Positions 17,670 through 26,880 are shown, numbered from the stretch's first letter. The stretch: DNA of 35,847 bases from Acidimicrobiia bacterium (GCA_022821105.1 JAJEEH010000008.1:1-35847), one strand, 5' to 3'. Made by a program: numbers and translations. Notes: generated by a model not told the origin, from the letters alone.

Positions 17670-17762
17670 TTGGTCCGACTACCTGGAATTGAAGAGGCTC
17701 AGGCAAATCCGCGAAGTGCTGGGATTAGTCCTCGAGGTTCCTGGCCAATCGGGGAACTCTAT

Positions 17763-17852
17763 TGGCGGAAGGTATGGGATTCGAACCCATGGTGACCCGG
17801 AGGCCACAACGGCTTTCGAGGCCGCCCCATTCGTCCGCTCTGGCAACCTTCC
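17763..17852 (-). tRNA. tRNA-Ser(CGA), CCA encoded
   Basis: Reverse strand GGAAGGTTGCCAGAGCGGACGAATGGGGCGGCCTCGAAAGCCG...GGGTTCGAATCCCATACCTTCCGCCA; 7-bp acceptor stem, long variable arm, CTCGAAA anticodon loop. Confidence 0.96.
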
Positions 17853-17906
17853 GCCCTTCAGGATAGTGAGCGGTGTCGGCGCCCTCCCAGCCCATAACCT
17901 GACCTT

Positions 17907-18356
17907 GTGATCGACGACGGCGCGCTCATGGAACTGGCCCTGGCCGAGGCCCGCCGTGCCGCTGAGCTCGGCGAGGTGCCCATCGGCGCGGCGGTGGCCA
18001 TCGACGGTGAAGTGCTGGCCGCCCGCCACAACGAGCGGTTGAGCACCAACGATCCCACCGCCCACGCCGAGATCCTGGCCCTGCGGGACGCGGCCGCGGC
18101 TCAAGGCACATCCCGCCTCGACGGGGCGGTGCTGGCCACCACGCTGGAGCCGTGTCCGATGTGCGCCGGAGCGGCGGTGATGGCCCGGGTGGGCCGGGTG
18201 GTGTTCGCCGCCGAGGACCCCAAGGCCGGGGCCTGCGGAACCCTCTACAACCTGGGGGCCGACCCCCGGCTCAACCACAGCTTCGACGTGGTGGCCGGCG
18301 TCGGCCGAGACGAGTCCGCCGCCCTGCTCAGAGACTTCTTCGCGGAGCGCCGCTGA
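17907..18356 (+). CDS. tadA: tRNA-specific adenosine deaminase
   Basis: AHAEI and PCPMCAGA deaminase motifs; GGTLYNL-type region (CGTLYNL). GTG start. Confidence 0.93.
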   Translation: MIDDGALMELALAEARRAAELGEVPIGAAVAIDGEVLAARHNERLSTNDPTAHAEILALRDAAAAQGTSRLDGAVLATTLEPCPMCAGAAVMARVGRVVFAAEDPKAGACGTLYNLGADPRLNHSFDVVAGVGRDESAALLRDFFAERR

Positions 18357-18368
18357 GCTAGCGGCGCT
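18346..18368. terminator. Hairpin spanning both convergent stop codons (9-bp stem, 5-nt loop)
   Basis: AGCGCCGCT-GAGCT-AGCGGCGCT, perfect inverted repeat. No clear U-tract. Confidence 0.5.
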
Positions 18369-18966
18369 TCTTGGCGCGGGACTTCCTCCGCTGCTGGGCC
18401 CGGTCTGCCCCGCGGCGGCGGGGCCAGAAGAGCCACACGGCCAGCACCACGGCCACAGGGATGATCACTATCAGCGCGATGGTGCTGGCGCCGATGCCGC
18501 CATCGCCGCCCGACCCTTGAGCGGCCGACGGGGGAAGCCACTCGGGCGGGGCGCCAGCCGGGTCGTAGGTGAACTCGAACTCCTCGGAGGCCCAATCGCC
18601 ATCGGAGTCGTCCAGCAGTTCCCAGATCACCTTGTATGTGCCGGGCTCAGTGAGGGGGTCGAAGCGGCCCCGCACCAGGTGGCCGTTCACCTCTATGGCC
18701 GTCAGAGCGCGGGTGCCGTCGGGGTATTGCAGCGCCACTCCGTTGGACTGGTGGGGCCGTATGGGCTCTCGGAACTCCATCTCCACCCGGTCGACCATTC
18801 CGCCCACCGTTTGGCCTGGGTTCGGGGCCGACCGGCGCATTTCGGCATGGGCGGCGGCGGTGTCGCTGAACACCACCAGCAGCGAGAACAAAAGGGCCAG
18901 CACGATGGCGATGGCCACCACCAGCGCCACTGCCCTCTGAGCCCTCTTGCGGGTCCGAGCCCTCAT
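18358..18966 (-). CDS. CopC-domain membrane-anchored protein
   Basis: Signal/TM N-terminus, AAAHAEMRRSAPNPGQTVGGMVDRVEMEFREPI (CopC), C-terminal TM and KKRR tail. Confidence 0.88.
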   Translation of the reverse strand: MRARTRKRAQRAVALVVAIAIVLALLFSLLVVFSDTAAAHAEMRRSAPNPGQTVGGMVDRVEMEFREPIRPHQSNGVALQYPDGTRALTAIEVNGHLVRGRFDPLTEPGTYKVIWELLDDSDGDWASEEFEFTYDPAGAPPEWLPPSAAQGSGGDGGIGASTIALIVIIPVAVVLAVWLFWPRRRGADRAQQRRKSRAKKRR

Positions 18967-19029
18967 GACGCCACACTATTTGCCGCCGAGCCCCCTACGA
19001 ACAGCCGACTGTCACTGGCGGGGCGTATC

Positions 19030-20922
19030 GTGCAGTTTGTGCATGCGATGGGCGGCGCCCACGGCGCCATCGGCCACGATCCTTCAGGAGTAAAGGGCAA
19101 GCAGATAGCCGGGCAGACGATCCGCCGGGTGGCTGGTTTTGCGCGCCCCTATCGGACCATGCTCATCGGCTTTGTGGTGGTGCTGTTGCTGGGGGCGCTG
19201 TTGTCGCTGGTGCCGCCGCTGCTGTTTCGCCAGATCATCGACGAGGCCATCGAGAACCGGGATCGGGGCCAGGTACACCTGCTGGCCGGGATCATCGTGC
19301 TGGCTGCCTTCGGCGAGGCGGCGCTGTCGTTCATCGAGCGCTACTGGTCGGCCCGCATCGGAGAGGGGCTGATCTACGACCTGCGGGTGAAGCTGTACGA
19401 CCACGTGCAGCGGATGCCGATGGCGTTCTTCACCCGGGTGCAGACCGGATCGCTCATCAGCCGGATGAACAACGACGTGATCGGCGCCCAGCGGGCGTTC
19501 ACCGGCACGCTGGGGTCGGTGGTGTCCAACACCATCGTTTTGGCCACAACTCTGGTGGCCATGTTCCTTTTGGAGTGGCGGCTCACGCTGATGGCACTGG
19601 CCCTGTTGCCGGTGTTCATCCTGCCCACCAAGCGGGTGGGCCGGAAGCTCCAGGCCCTCACCCGGGAGTCCATGGAGCACAACGCCTCCATGAACACGGT
19701 GATGACCGAGAAGCTCAACGTGTCGGGGGCGCTATTGGTGAAGCTGTTCGGACGCCACAACCAAGAGCGCGACGGCTTCGGCGCCACCGCCGGGCGGGTG
19801 CGCGACATCGGGGTGCGCAGCGCCATGTACGGCCGGACGTTCTTCATCGCCCTGAGCCTGGTGGGGGCGGTGGGTGCCGCCATGTTGTACTGGGTGGGGG
19901 CTCAGCTGGTGATCTCCGGGGCGATCACGGTGGGGACCCTGGCCGCCATGGGGCTGATGGTGGTGCGGATCTACACCCCGCTCACCAGCCTGACCAATGC
20001 CCGGGTGGACGTGATGACCGCGCTGGTGTCGTTCGAGCGGGTGTTCGAGGTGCTGGACACACCCAATCCCATCGCCGACCGGCCCAACGCGGTCACGCTG
20101 CAACAGCCCAAGGGGCGAATCGAGCTGGCCGATGTGACCTTCACCTATCCGCCCAGCGACAACCGGCTGGCCTCGCTGCAAACCGACACCGCCGCCCCGG
20201 AGGCCACCGGCCAACCGGTGCTGCGCCACGTGTCGGCGGTGATCGAGCCGGGGCAGTTGGTGGCGCTGGTGGGGCCTTCGGGCGCGGGCAAGACCACCTT
20301 GGCCGCGCTTTTGACCCGGCTGTACGACGTGGACGACGGCGCGGTGCAGATCGATGGGGTCGACGTGCGCGATGTGGCCCAGGAATCGCTGCGGGCTTCA
20401 ATCGGAGTGGTCCCCCAAGATCCGCACCTGTTCCACGAGACGGTGGCCGACAACTTGCGCTACGTGCGGCCCGACGCCACCGACGCCGAGATGGAGGCCG
20501 CTTGCCGGTCGGCTCACATCCACAACCTCATCGCCTCGTTGCCCGAGGACTACGACACCGTGGTGGGCGAGCGGGGCTACCGGCTGTCGGGCGGCGAGAA
20601 GCAGCGGCTGGCCATCGCCCGGGTGCTGCTCAAGGACCCGGCCATCGTGGTGCTGGACGAGGCCACCAGCCACCTCGACAGCGAGAACGAGGCGCTGGTG
20701 CAGCAGGCCCTGGGAATTGCCCTACAAGGGCGCACCGCGGTGGTGATCGCCCATCGGCTGTCCACCGTCACCAACGCCGATCTGATCTTGGTGCTCGACC
20801 AAGGGAAGCTGGTGGAGTCGGGCCGCCATGATGATCTGCTGGCCGCCGACGGGCTCTACGCCGAGCTGTATCGCACATTGGTGCGCAACGAGCAGCGGTC
20901 TCCCGCGGAGAGCGCAGTATGA
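19030..20922 (+). CDS. ABC exporter, fused TMD-NBD
   Basis: GPSGAGKTTLAALL Walker A; LSGGEKQRLAIARVLLKDPAIVVLDEATSHLD. GTG start at 19030 likely; the ORF extension to 18517 is antisense to the CopC gene. Confidence 0.93.
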   Translation: MQFVHAMGGAHGAIGHDPSGVKGKQIAGQTIRRVAGFARPYRTMLIGFVVVLLLGALLSLVPPLLFRQIIDEAIENRDRGQVHLLAGIIVLAAFGEAALSFIERYWSARIGEGLIYDLRVKLYDHVQRMPMAFFTRVQTGSLISRMNNDVIGAQRAFTGTLGSVVSNTIVLATTLVAMFLLEWRLTLMALALLPVFILPTKRVGRKLQALTRESMEHNASMNTVMTEKLNVSGALLVKLFGRHNQERDGFGATAGRVRDIGVRSAMYGRTFFIALSLVGAVGAAMLYWVGAQLVISGAITVGTLAAMGLMVVRIYTPLTSLTNARVDVMTALVSFERVFEVLDTPNPIADRPNAVTLQQPKGRIELADVTFTYPPSDNRLASLQTDTAAPEATGQPVLRHVSAVIEPGQLVALVGPSGAGKTTLAALLTRLYDVDDGAVQIDGVDVRDVAQESLRASIGVVPQDPHLFHETVADNLRYVRPDATDAEMEAACRSAHIHNLIASLPEDYDTVVGERGYRLSGGEKQRLAIARVLLKDPAIVVLDEATSHLDSENEALVQQALGIALQGRTAVVIAHRLSTVTNADLILVLDQGKLVESGRHDDLLAADGLYAELYRTLVRNEQRSPAESAV

Positions 20923-22331
20923 GCCTGTTCGACTCCGCTGATCCGGGCGCCGTCGCCGGACCGGCCACGTTCACCGTCGCCGAGCTGGCCGAGCGCATCA
21001 AGCAGGTGCTGGGCGACGCCTTCGGCGATGAGCTGTGGGTGGAGGGCGAGATCCGCAACCTGAGCCGGGCCCGCAGCGGACACATGTACTTCGACCTGGT
21101 CGAGCCCGACCCGAGCAACGGCGCGGGCAAACAGCCCGAGGCATCGATTTCGGTGGCTCTGTTCCGGTTCAACCGAGAGCGGGTGGAGGACACGCTGCGC
21201 CGCCACGGCGGCATGGCCATGGAAGACGGGATGAAGGTCCGCATCCAGGGCAAGCTGGATTTCTGGCCCCCGGGAGGCCGGCTCCAGATCTACATGTCGG
21301 GCATCGATCCCAACTTCACGCTGGGCGAACTGGAGGCCGAGCGGCTGCGGCTGTTGGAGAAGCTGCGCGACGAGGGGCTGCTGGCCAAGAACCAGGCCGT
21401 GCCCTTCCCGGTGGCCCCGCTGAGCATCGGGCTGGTCACCTCCCAGGGGAGCGCCGCCCACCACGACTTCCACAATGAGCTGGAGAACAGCGGGTTGGCC
21501 TGGGATGTGGTGCTGGCCGACACCCCGGTTCAGGGGGTGGACGCTCCCCCGCTCATCGCCGCGGCCATCGCCGCGGTGGGGCGGGCCGGGGTGGATGTGA
21601 TCGCGGTGGTGAGAGGAGGGGGGGCCCGAACCGATCTGGTGGCCTTCGACAGCGAGGTGGTGGCCCGAGCCGTTGCCGATGCTCCGGTGCCGGTGGTGAC
21701 CGGGGTGGGCCATGAGATCGACCGAACCATCATCGACGAGGTGGCCCACGAAGCTCAGAAGACACCCACGGCGGCTGCGGTGTTCATCGTTGGTGCTGCC
21801 CGGGCCCATTTGGAGGCAACTGAGCTGGCCTGGGAGGCGATTGCCGAGTGGGCCCAGAGGATCGCGAATGACGCCGACCGGCGGCTGGCGACGGTGAGCC
21901 AGACCACCGCCCGAGCTGCCGAGGGCCATCTGCATCGCGCCAGCAGTCGGCTGGAGGGCCGGGCCGGGCGGGTCCGTGACCTGGCCGAGACCCGGACCCG
22001 AAGCGAGACCCGCAAAGTGGACGACTGCGCGGGGACCATGCGCCACCGGGCGTTGTCGGCCATCGCCGAAGGACGGCGCACCCTGGAGCAGAAGAAATCG
22101 GGGGTGGCTGGCCAGGCCATGCGGACACCGAGAGCCGCGGCCAAGGAGCTGGCCAACCTGGAAAGCCGGGTGCGCCTGCTCGATCCTCGGAAAATCTTGG
22201 CCCGTGGTTGGTCGATCACCCGCCACAGCGGCAAAGTTGTGCGCGACCCGGCGGCGCTGGCCGCCGGTGATGAGCTGGTAACCACCGTGGCCGAGGGCGA
22301 ACTGCACAGCACCGTTTCTGAGCGGCAATGA
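20919..22331 (+). CDS. xseA: Exodeoxyribonuclease VII large subunit
   Basis: LWVEGEIRNLSRARSGHMYFDL; GLVTSQGSAAHHDF; VVRGGGARTDL; GVGHEIDRTIIDEVA; ILARGWSI. Confidence 0.96.
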   Translation: MSLFDSADPGAVAGPATFTVAELAERIKQVLGDAFGDELWVEGEIRNLSRARSGHMYFDLVEPDPSNGAGKQPEASISVALFRFNRERVEDTLRRHGGMAMEDGMKVRIQGKLDFWPPGGRLQIYMSGIDPNFTLGELEAERLRLLEKLRDEGLLAKNQAVPFPVAPLSIGLVTSQGSAAHHDFHNELENSGLAWDVVLADTPVQGVDAPPLIAAAIAAVGRAGVDVIAVVRGGGARTDLVAFDSEVVARAVADAPVPVVTGVGHEIDRTIIDEVAHEAQKTPTAAAVFIVGAARAHLEATELAWEAIAEWAQRIANDADRRLATVSQTTARAAEGHLHRASSRLEGRAGRVRDLAETRTRSETRKVDDCAGTMRHRALSAIAEGRRTLEQKKSGVAGQAMRTPRAAAKELANLESRVRLLDPRKILARGWSITRHSGKVVRDPAALAAGDELVTTVAEGELHSTVSERQ

Positions 22332-22344
22332 GGAGAACGAGAAG

Positions 22345-22566
22345 ATGAGCACACAAGAGATCGGCTACGCCGATGCCCTGAGCGAGCTTCAGCAGATCTT
22401 GGGCGAGCTCGAGGCTGAGGACATCGACATCGACGTGCTGGCGGTGAAGGTCGAGCGGGCCGCCGAGCTGATCCGGGTATGCCGGGGGCGGATCAACGAC
22501 GCCGAGGTGCGGGTGAAAGAGATCGTGGCCGGTATGGACAGCGAAGAGGGCGAGTCGTCCGAGTAA
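22345..22566 (+). CDS. xseB: Exodeoxyribonuclease VII small subunit
   Basis: YADALSELQQILGELEAEDIDIDVLAVKVERAAELIRVCRGRINDAE, directly downstream of xseA. Confidence 0.94.
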   Translation: MSTQEIGYADALSELQQILGELEAEDIDIDVLAVKVERAAELIRVCRGRINDAEVRVKEIVAGMDSEEGESSE

Positions 22567-23453
22567 TGCCCACTGAGAAACTCGAAACGGTCGACGCTTT
22601 CATCGTCTTCGATCTGGCCGACGTGCCCGAATCGGTGGGCATCGTCCGCTCCGCCCGCAAGATCTTGCCCGGCGGGGCCAGCGACCTGGCCCGGTCGATG
22701 ACTTACGCCCTCGCCACCTTCGAGATGCGCCGCAGCGGGGCCTCGGCGGGGATCAACGCAGTGGACGACGACCGGGCCGACGCGGTGGCCAGGTTCACCG
22801 CCGAGATCGCCCCCATGGTGGGTTCGGGCCGATTCCTGCCCGAACCCGGCACCCGGGTGCCGAGGGCGGCGCTGGCCTCTTTGGCCGAGGACGATCCCCG
22901 CGCCGCGGTGGGCGATGTGGCCGACCAGGCGACCGTCGCCGGAGTGGTGGCCGCGGCGGCCCAGGCCAGCGGCGGGTTAGACGGCCGCACTGTGGCCATC
23001 GAGGGCGCGGGACCGATCTGCGATGCCCTGAAAGCCGCCGTTGAGGATCGGGGCGGAACGATGGTGGAAATGAACGGCCAAGCCGACGTGCTGTTCGCCG
23101 GCTCCAAGATGGGGGCCATCAACCACACCATGGCTGAACAGCTCCAAGTGGGCACCCTGGTCCCCTACGGCCCGATCCCGGTGACCGCCCGGGCCCTGGC
23201 CATTCTCGGCCGGGCCGGCACCACCGTTGTCCCCGATTTCATCTCCACCGCCGGATCGCTGTTCGCCTGGTGGCCCTCCGGCGACCCCACCCCCGAGGCC
23301 ATCGCCGCCGACGCCGCGGCCAAGATCACCGCTTCCCTAGAGGAGATCGCCGACCACCCCGACGGCCTCTTCCTCGCCGCTGCCTACCGGGCCGAGAGCT
23401 TCCTGGCCACCTGGCAGGAATCCCTTCCCTTCGGCCGCCCCCTGGCTTCGTAG
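22566..23453 (+). CDS. Glu/Leu/Phe/Val (ELFV) dehydrogenase-like protein, apparently lacking catalytic residues
   Basis: C-terminal region ADVLFAGSKMGAINHTMAEQL...VVPDFISTAGSLFAWW aligns with ELFV dehydrogenases. Start overlaps the xseB stop (TAATG). Confidence 0.65.
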   Translation: MPTEKLETVDAFIVFDLADVPESVGIVRSARKILPGGASDLARSMTYALATFEMRRSGASAGINAVDDDRADAVARFTAEIAPMVGSGRFLPEPGTRVPRAALASLAEDDPRAAVGDVADQATVAGVVAAAAQASGGLDGRTVAIEGAGPICDALKAAVEDRGGTMVEMNGQADVLFAGSKMGAINHTMAEQLQVGTLVPYGPIPVTARALAILGRAGTTVVPDFISTAGSLFAWWPSGDPTPEAIAADAAAKITASLEEIADHPDGLFLAAAYRAESFLATWQESLPFGRPLAS

Positions 23454-23475
23454 TGCGGAGGTCGGCCCCGGCGGC

Positions 23476-24729
23476 CTAGCCGCTGCGGGGGACTTGGTTG
23501 AAGGGAAGGTCGCGGTCGGCGGCGGGCTCGCGGGGCATGCCGAGGATGCGCTCGCTGATGATGTTGCGGGCCATCTCGGTGGTGCCGCCGCCGATGCAGG
23601 CCTGTTGGCGCTGCACATACTCCGTGCCGAAGGCGCCAGTGTCCTCGCCCTCGTTCCACACCAGGGCGCGGTCGCCCTGCACCTCCATGGCCACCGTCTG
23701 GCGCTCAGTCCGAGAAAGTCCGTGGAACAGGCGCACCAGCGATCCAGCCGGGGCGGGCAAAAAGCCGCCCTCGATGCCCTTCACCACCCGGGCCGACAGC
23801 AGTTCCTCCACTCGGCTGAGCGCTTCCATATGCCCCAGCCGCTGGCGGTGGCGACCGACGTCGGCGCCGCCGTGGTCACGGGCGATGGCGGCCAAATCCT
23901 CCACCCCGTCGGCGGTGCGGTTCCGGTGCCGGCCCTGGGTATAGGGGGAGTCGTTGCCCACCGCGGCCCGCTCGTGGAACAGCAACCGGCTGGCCACCGT
24001 CCAGCCGTCGTCCACCTCGCCGACCACGTTCTCGGCGGGGATGGCCACGTCGTTGAAGAACTCCTGGCAGAACTCCTCGGAGCGGTCCACCATCTGAATG
24101 GGATGGATCTCGATGCCCGGATGGTGGATGGGGACGATGAACATGGTCAGTCCCCGGTGCTTGGGCACCTCCCAGTTGGTGCGGGCCAGCATTAGGGCGT
24201 AGTCGGAGCGCTGGGCGAACGTGCTCCAGATCTTGGACCCGTTGATGATGAACTCCTCGCCGTCCCGGTCGGCCCGGGTCAGGGCGCCGGCCATGTCGGA
24301 GCCCCCGCTGGGCTCGGAAATGAACTGCACCCACAGTTCGTCGCCTCGGATCCACGCCGGGATATAGCGCTGCTTCTGCTCCTCGGTGCCGAACTCCAAG
24401 ATCACCGGCCCGCAAATCGACAGGGTGGGCACGCTGAACAAGATGGGCATGTCGAAGTCCATGCTCACGTCGTCGATGATCTTCTGGTGGGCGGCGGTCA
24501 GGCTCTGGCCCCCGTACTCCTTGGGGTAGCACACCGCGGCGTACCCCCCGTCGGACAGCCGCCGCTGAAGCTCCCGATTGCGGCTGCTCCTCTCGTCATC
24601 GTCTTGGGTGGGGTGCCAGGGATTGACCGGGTCGCGCCGGGGCATGTTCTCGTTCATCCACGCCTCCACCTCCTCCCGATATCGGGCCAGTTCGGCGGGA
24701 TCGGTTTCGGCATACACGAAGTCGTCCAT
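23476..24729 (-). CDS. Acyl-CoA dehydrogenase
   Basis: WVQFISEPSGGSDMAGALTRADRDGEEFIINGSKIWST; IGGGTTEMARNIISERILGMPRE. Confidence 0.95.
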   Translation of the reverse strand: MDDFVYAETDPAELARYREEVEAWMNENMPRRDPVNPWHPTQDDDERSSRNRELQRRLSDGGYAAVCYPKEYGGQSLTAAHQKIIDDVSMDFDMPILFSVPTLSICGPVILEFGTEEQKQRYIPAWIRGDELWVQFISEPSGGSDMAGALTRADRDGEEFIINGSKIWSTFAQRSDYALMLARTNWEVPKHRGLTMFIVPIHHPGIEIHPIQMVDRSEEFCQEFFNDVAIPAENVVGEVDDGWTVASRLLFHERAAVGNDSPYTQGRHRNRTADGVEDLAAIARDHGGADVGRHRQRLGHMEALSRVEELLSARVVKGIEGGFLPAPAGSLVRLFHGLSRTERQTVAMEVQGDRALVWNEGEDTGAFGTEYVQRQQACIGGGTTEMARNIISERILGMPREPAADRDLPFNQVPRSG

Positions 24730-24737
24730 CGGTCCCC

Positions 24738-25862
24738 CTAGTACCCCATCATCTCGGAAAGACATACCCGGTGGTCGCCCGGCGTTCCGAACAACCCCCG
24801 GTTCACGGTGGCCCGCCGCAGATACAGGTGCAGATCGTGCTCATAGGTGACGCCGATGCCGCCGTGCATCTGCACGCAGTCGTGCATGATCTCCACCGAG
24901 TGGTCGCCCACGTACGACTTGGCCACGCTCACCATACGAGCCTCGTCCTCTCCATCGGCCAGCGCGTCGGCCGCACCGTCCACCGCGGCCTGGGAGGCCT
25001 CCGACCACAGCTTCATGTCGGCGAAGCGGTGCTTGAGGGCCTGGTACGTCGCCAGGGGCCGCCCGAAGGAATAGCGGTCGAAGGCGTACTGAACGGTGAA
25101 CTCCAGCACCCTGGCCGCCGATCCGGCGTTGTCGGCACACTGGAGCACCGTCATCACCTGGCGCTGACGCTCCACATCGGCCTCGGTGGCGGCACCCGGC
25201 TGGCCGACCAAGGCCTCGGGGCCCACAGCCACCCCGTCGAGCCGCACCTCGGCGAAGCGACGGCCCAAGTCCAGAGACTCTTGGGGAGTGACGGTCAGAC
25301 CCGGAGTGTCCGACGGCAACAGGAATTGGGCCAAGCCGTCGGGGCACTGGACGGTTACCAGCAGGTGATGGGCCTGAGCGCCGGCCTCCACCGCGGTCTT
25401 GGTGCCGGTGAGCACATAGCCCCCGTTGGCGGGCGCGGCCTTGGCGGCCACATGGGCGGCGGTCCAGTCGCCGCCGGGCTCGCAGAACGCCCACCCCAGC
25501 ACCACCTCGCCGGCCACAACCCCCTCGAGCAGCGCCTGCTGGTCGGGCGATCCCGACCGGCCCAGGGTGTCGGCCACCACGTTGGTGGGCATGAACGGCC
25601 CGGGTGTGAGCCCCCGGCCCATCTCGTCAGCCACAATCGTGAGGTCTACGATCGGGCGGCCGGAGATGCTGCCGCCGCCCAGCGACTCGGGCACCATCAA
25701 CGACGTCCAGCCCAGCTCGGCCGCCGACTGCCACCAGCTCTGCGGGCAGCCGTCGGGGAGGTCGTGCCACTCCCGCACCACGCTGATCGGAACCTCGGCC
25801 TCGATAAATCGTCGTGCGGTTTCCCGGAAGAACTCCTGATCGTCGCTCAGATCGAAACGCAC
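24738..25862 (-). CDS. Acyl-CoA dehydrogenase (second subunit-like)
   Basis: FDLSDDQEFFRETARRFIEAE; YSFGRPLATYQALKHRFADM; MHGGIGVTYEHDLHLYLRRA. GTG start. Confidence 0.93.
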   Translation of the reverse strand: MRFDLSDDQEFFRETARRFIEAEVPISVVREWHDLPDGCPQSWWQSAAELGWTSLMVPESLGGGSISGRPIVDLTIVADEMGRGLTPGPFMPTNVVADTLGRSGSPDQQALLEGVVAGEVVLGWAFCEPGGDWTAAHVAAKAAPANGGYVLTGTKTAVEAGAQAHHLLVTVQCPDGLAQFLLPSDTPGLTVTPQESLDLGRRFAEVRLDGVAVGPEALVGQPGAATEADVERQRQVMTVLQCADNAGSAARVLEFTVQYAFDRYSFGRPLATYQALKHRFADMKLWSEASQAAVDGAADALADGEDEARMVSVAKSYVGDHSVEIMHDCVQMHGGIGVTYEHDLHLYLRRATVNRGLFGTPGDHRVCLSEMMGY

Positions 25863-25956
25863 CGGGGCAATTCCACCACGACAGCGCCAGCCGGTCACAT
25901 TGAGCGGGGTATTGGATCGATTGCCCCGCAAGGCGCCCGGTACCATTGAGCAGTCC

Positions 25957-26030
25957 GGGGCTGTAGCTCAGCTGGCTAGAGCACCTGCTTTGCAAGCAGG
26001 GGGTCGTGGGTTCGAGTCCCATCAGCTCCA
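25957..26030 (+). tRNA. tRNA-Ala(TGC)
   Basis: GGGGCTGTAGCTCAGCTGGCTAGAGCACCTGCTTTGCAAGCAGGGGGTCGTGGGTTCGAGTCCCATCAGCTCCA; full cloverleaf; CCA not encoded. Confidence 0.97.
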
Positions 26031-26033
26031 CTC

Positions 26034-26837
26034 ATGGCGATGACGTCCCACGTGCCCCCCGCTGCTATCGACAGCTATCACGCGCAGGGGTTCTTCATCG
26101 TGGACAGTTTCTCCCCGGCCGAAGTAGGCCATCGGATGCTCGACGATGTGGTGGGAGTGGTGCGCGAGGTGGACGAGTCGGGGGTAACTCCAGAGGGGAT
26201 GTTTATCGCCCCCGAGTCCCAGGGGAACCTGAGCGGCGACCTCCCAGAAGACACCATCTCGAAGGTGTTCACCCTCCACGACCGGCCGGCGTTCTTATCG
26301 TTCCTTCACGACGAGCGGATCGCCGGAATGCTGAACGACCTGATCGGCCCCAACGTGGACTGTTTCTTGTCGCAGTTCATCTTCAAGAACCCCGGTGCGT
26401 GGGGCCAGCCCTGGCACCAGGACAGCTACTACTTCCCGTTCGAACCACCTAGGCCCATCGTGGGGCTGTGGCTGGCGGTGACCGAGGCCACCTTGGAGAA
26501 CGGCTGCCTACACATCCTGCCCGGAAGCCACGTCGAACCGGTCCACGAACACGTCTCCGACCGACGGCCCAACGCCAACCTGGGGTACGTGGAGATCGTC
26601 GACCACGACATGAGTGACCGCCAAGCGGTCACGATGCAGGCTGGGGACCTACTGGTATTCGACAGCCACCTGATGCACTGCTCCACCGACAACGTCTCCG
26701 ACGGAATCCGCGCCGCCATGGTGTACCACTGCTGTGCGGCCGGCACCGAGGACCTCGGCTTCGAGCAGTTCGACGGCTTCAAGAACCCTATGTACCGCTT
26801 CGACCCCCTGCTGCGCGATGGCCAGTTGGTGGGCTAG
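26034..26837 (+). CDS. Phytanoyl-CoA dioxygenase (PhyH)-family protein 1
   Basis: GFFIVDSF; WHQDSYYFPFEPPRPIVGLWLAVTEATLENGCLHILPGSH; 4 nt after tRNA-Ala. Confidence 0.93.
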   Translation: MAMTSHVPPAAIDSYHAQGFFIVDSFSPAEVGHRMLDDVVGVVREVDESGVTPEGMFIAPESQGNLSGDLPEDTISKVFTLHDRPAFLSFLHDERIAGMLNDLIGPNVDCFLSQFIFKNPGAWGQPWHQDSYYFPFEPPRPIVGLWLAVTEATLENGCLHILPGSHVEPVHEHVSDRRPNANLGYVEIVDHDMSDRQAVTMQAGDLLVFDSHLMHCSTDNVSDGIRAAMVYHCCAAGTEDLGFEQFDGFKNPMYRFDPLLRDGQLVG

Positions 26838-26880
26838 CCCCGCAGGGCGCACACCAGAATCAGCCGCGTAGGCTGCCGCC

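Noticed and set aside
17665-17910. 81-aa plus ORF ...RYGIRTHGDPEATTAFEAAPFVRSGNLPPF...
   Set aside because: It is translated straight through the antisense strand of tRNA-Ser, a known type of spurious ORF.
18517-19029. N-terminal extension of the ABC transporter ORF
   Set aside because: Antisense to the CopC-domain gene; no ABC-transporter similarity before ~19030, where a GTG start fits.
20856-22352. 498-aa minus-strand ORF antisense to xseA
   Set aside because: Low-complexity Gly/His/Arg-rich composition typical of GC-rich antisense frames; xseA on the plus strand is clear.
25627-26031. 134-aa minus ORF beginning MELMGLEPTTPCLQSRCSSQLSYSP
   Set aside because: N-terminus is an antisense translation of tRNA-Ala and the rest is antisense/out-of-frame over the acyl-CoA dehydrogenase.
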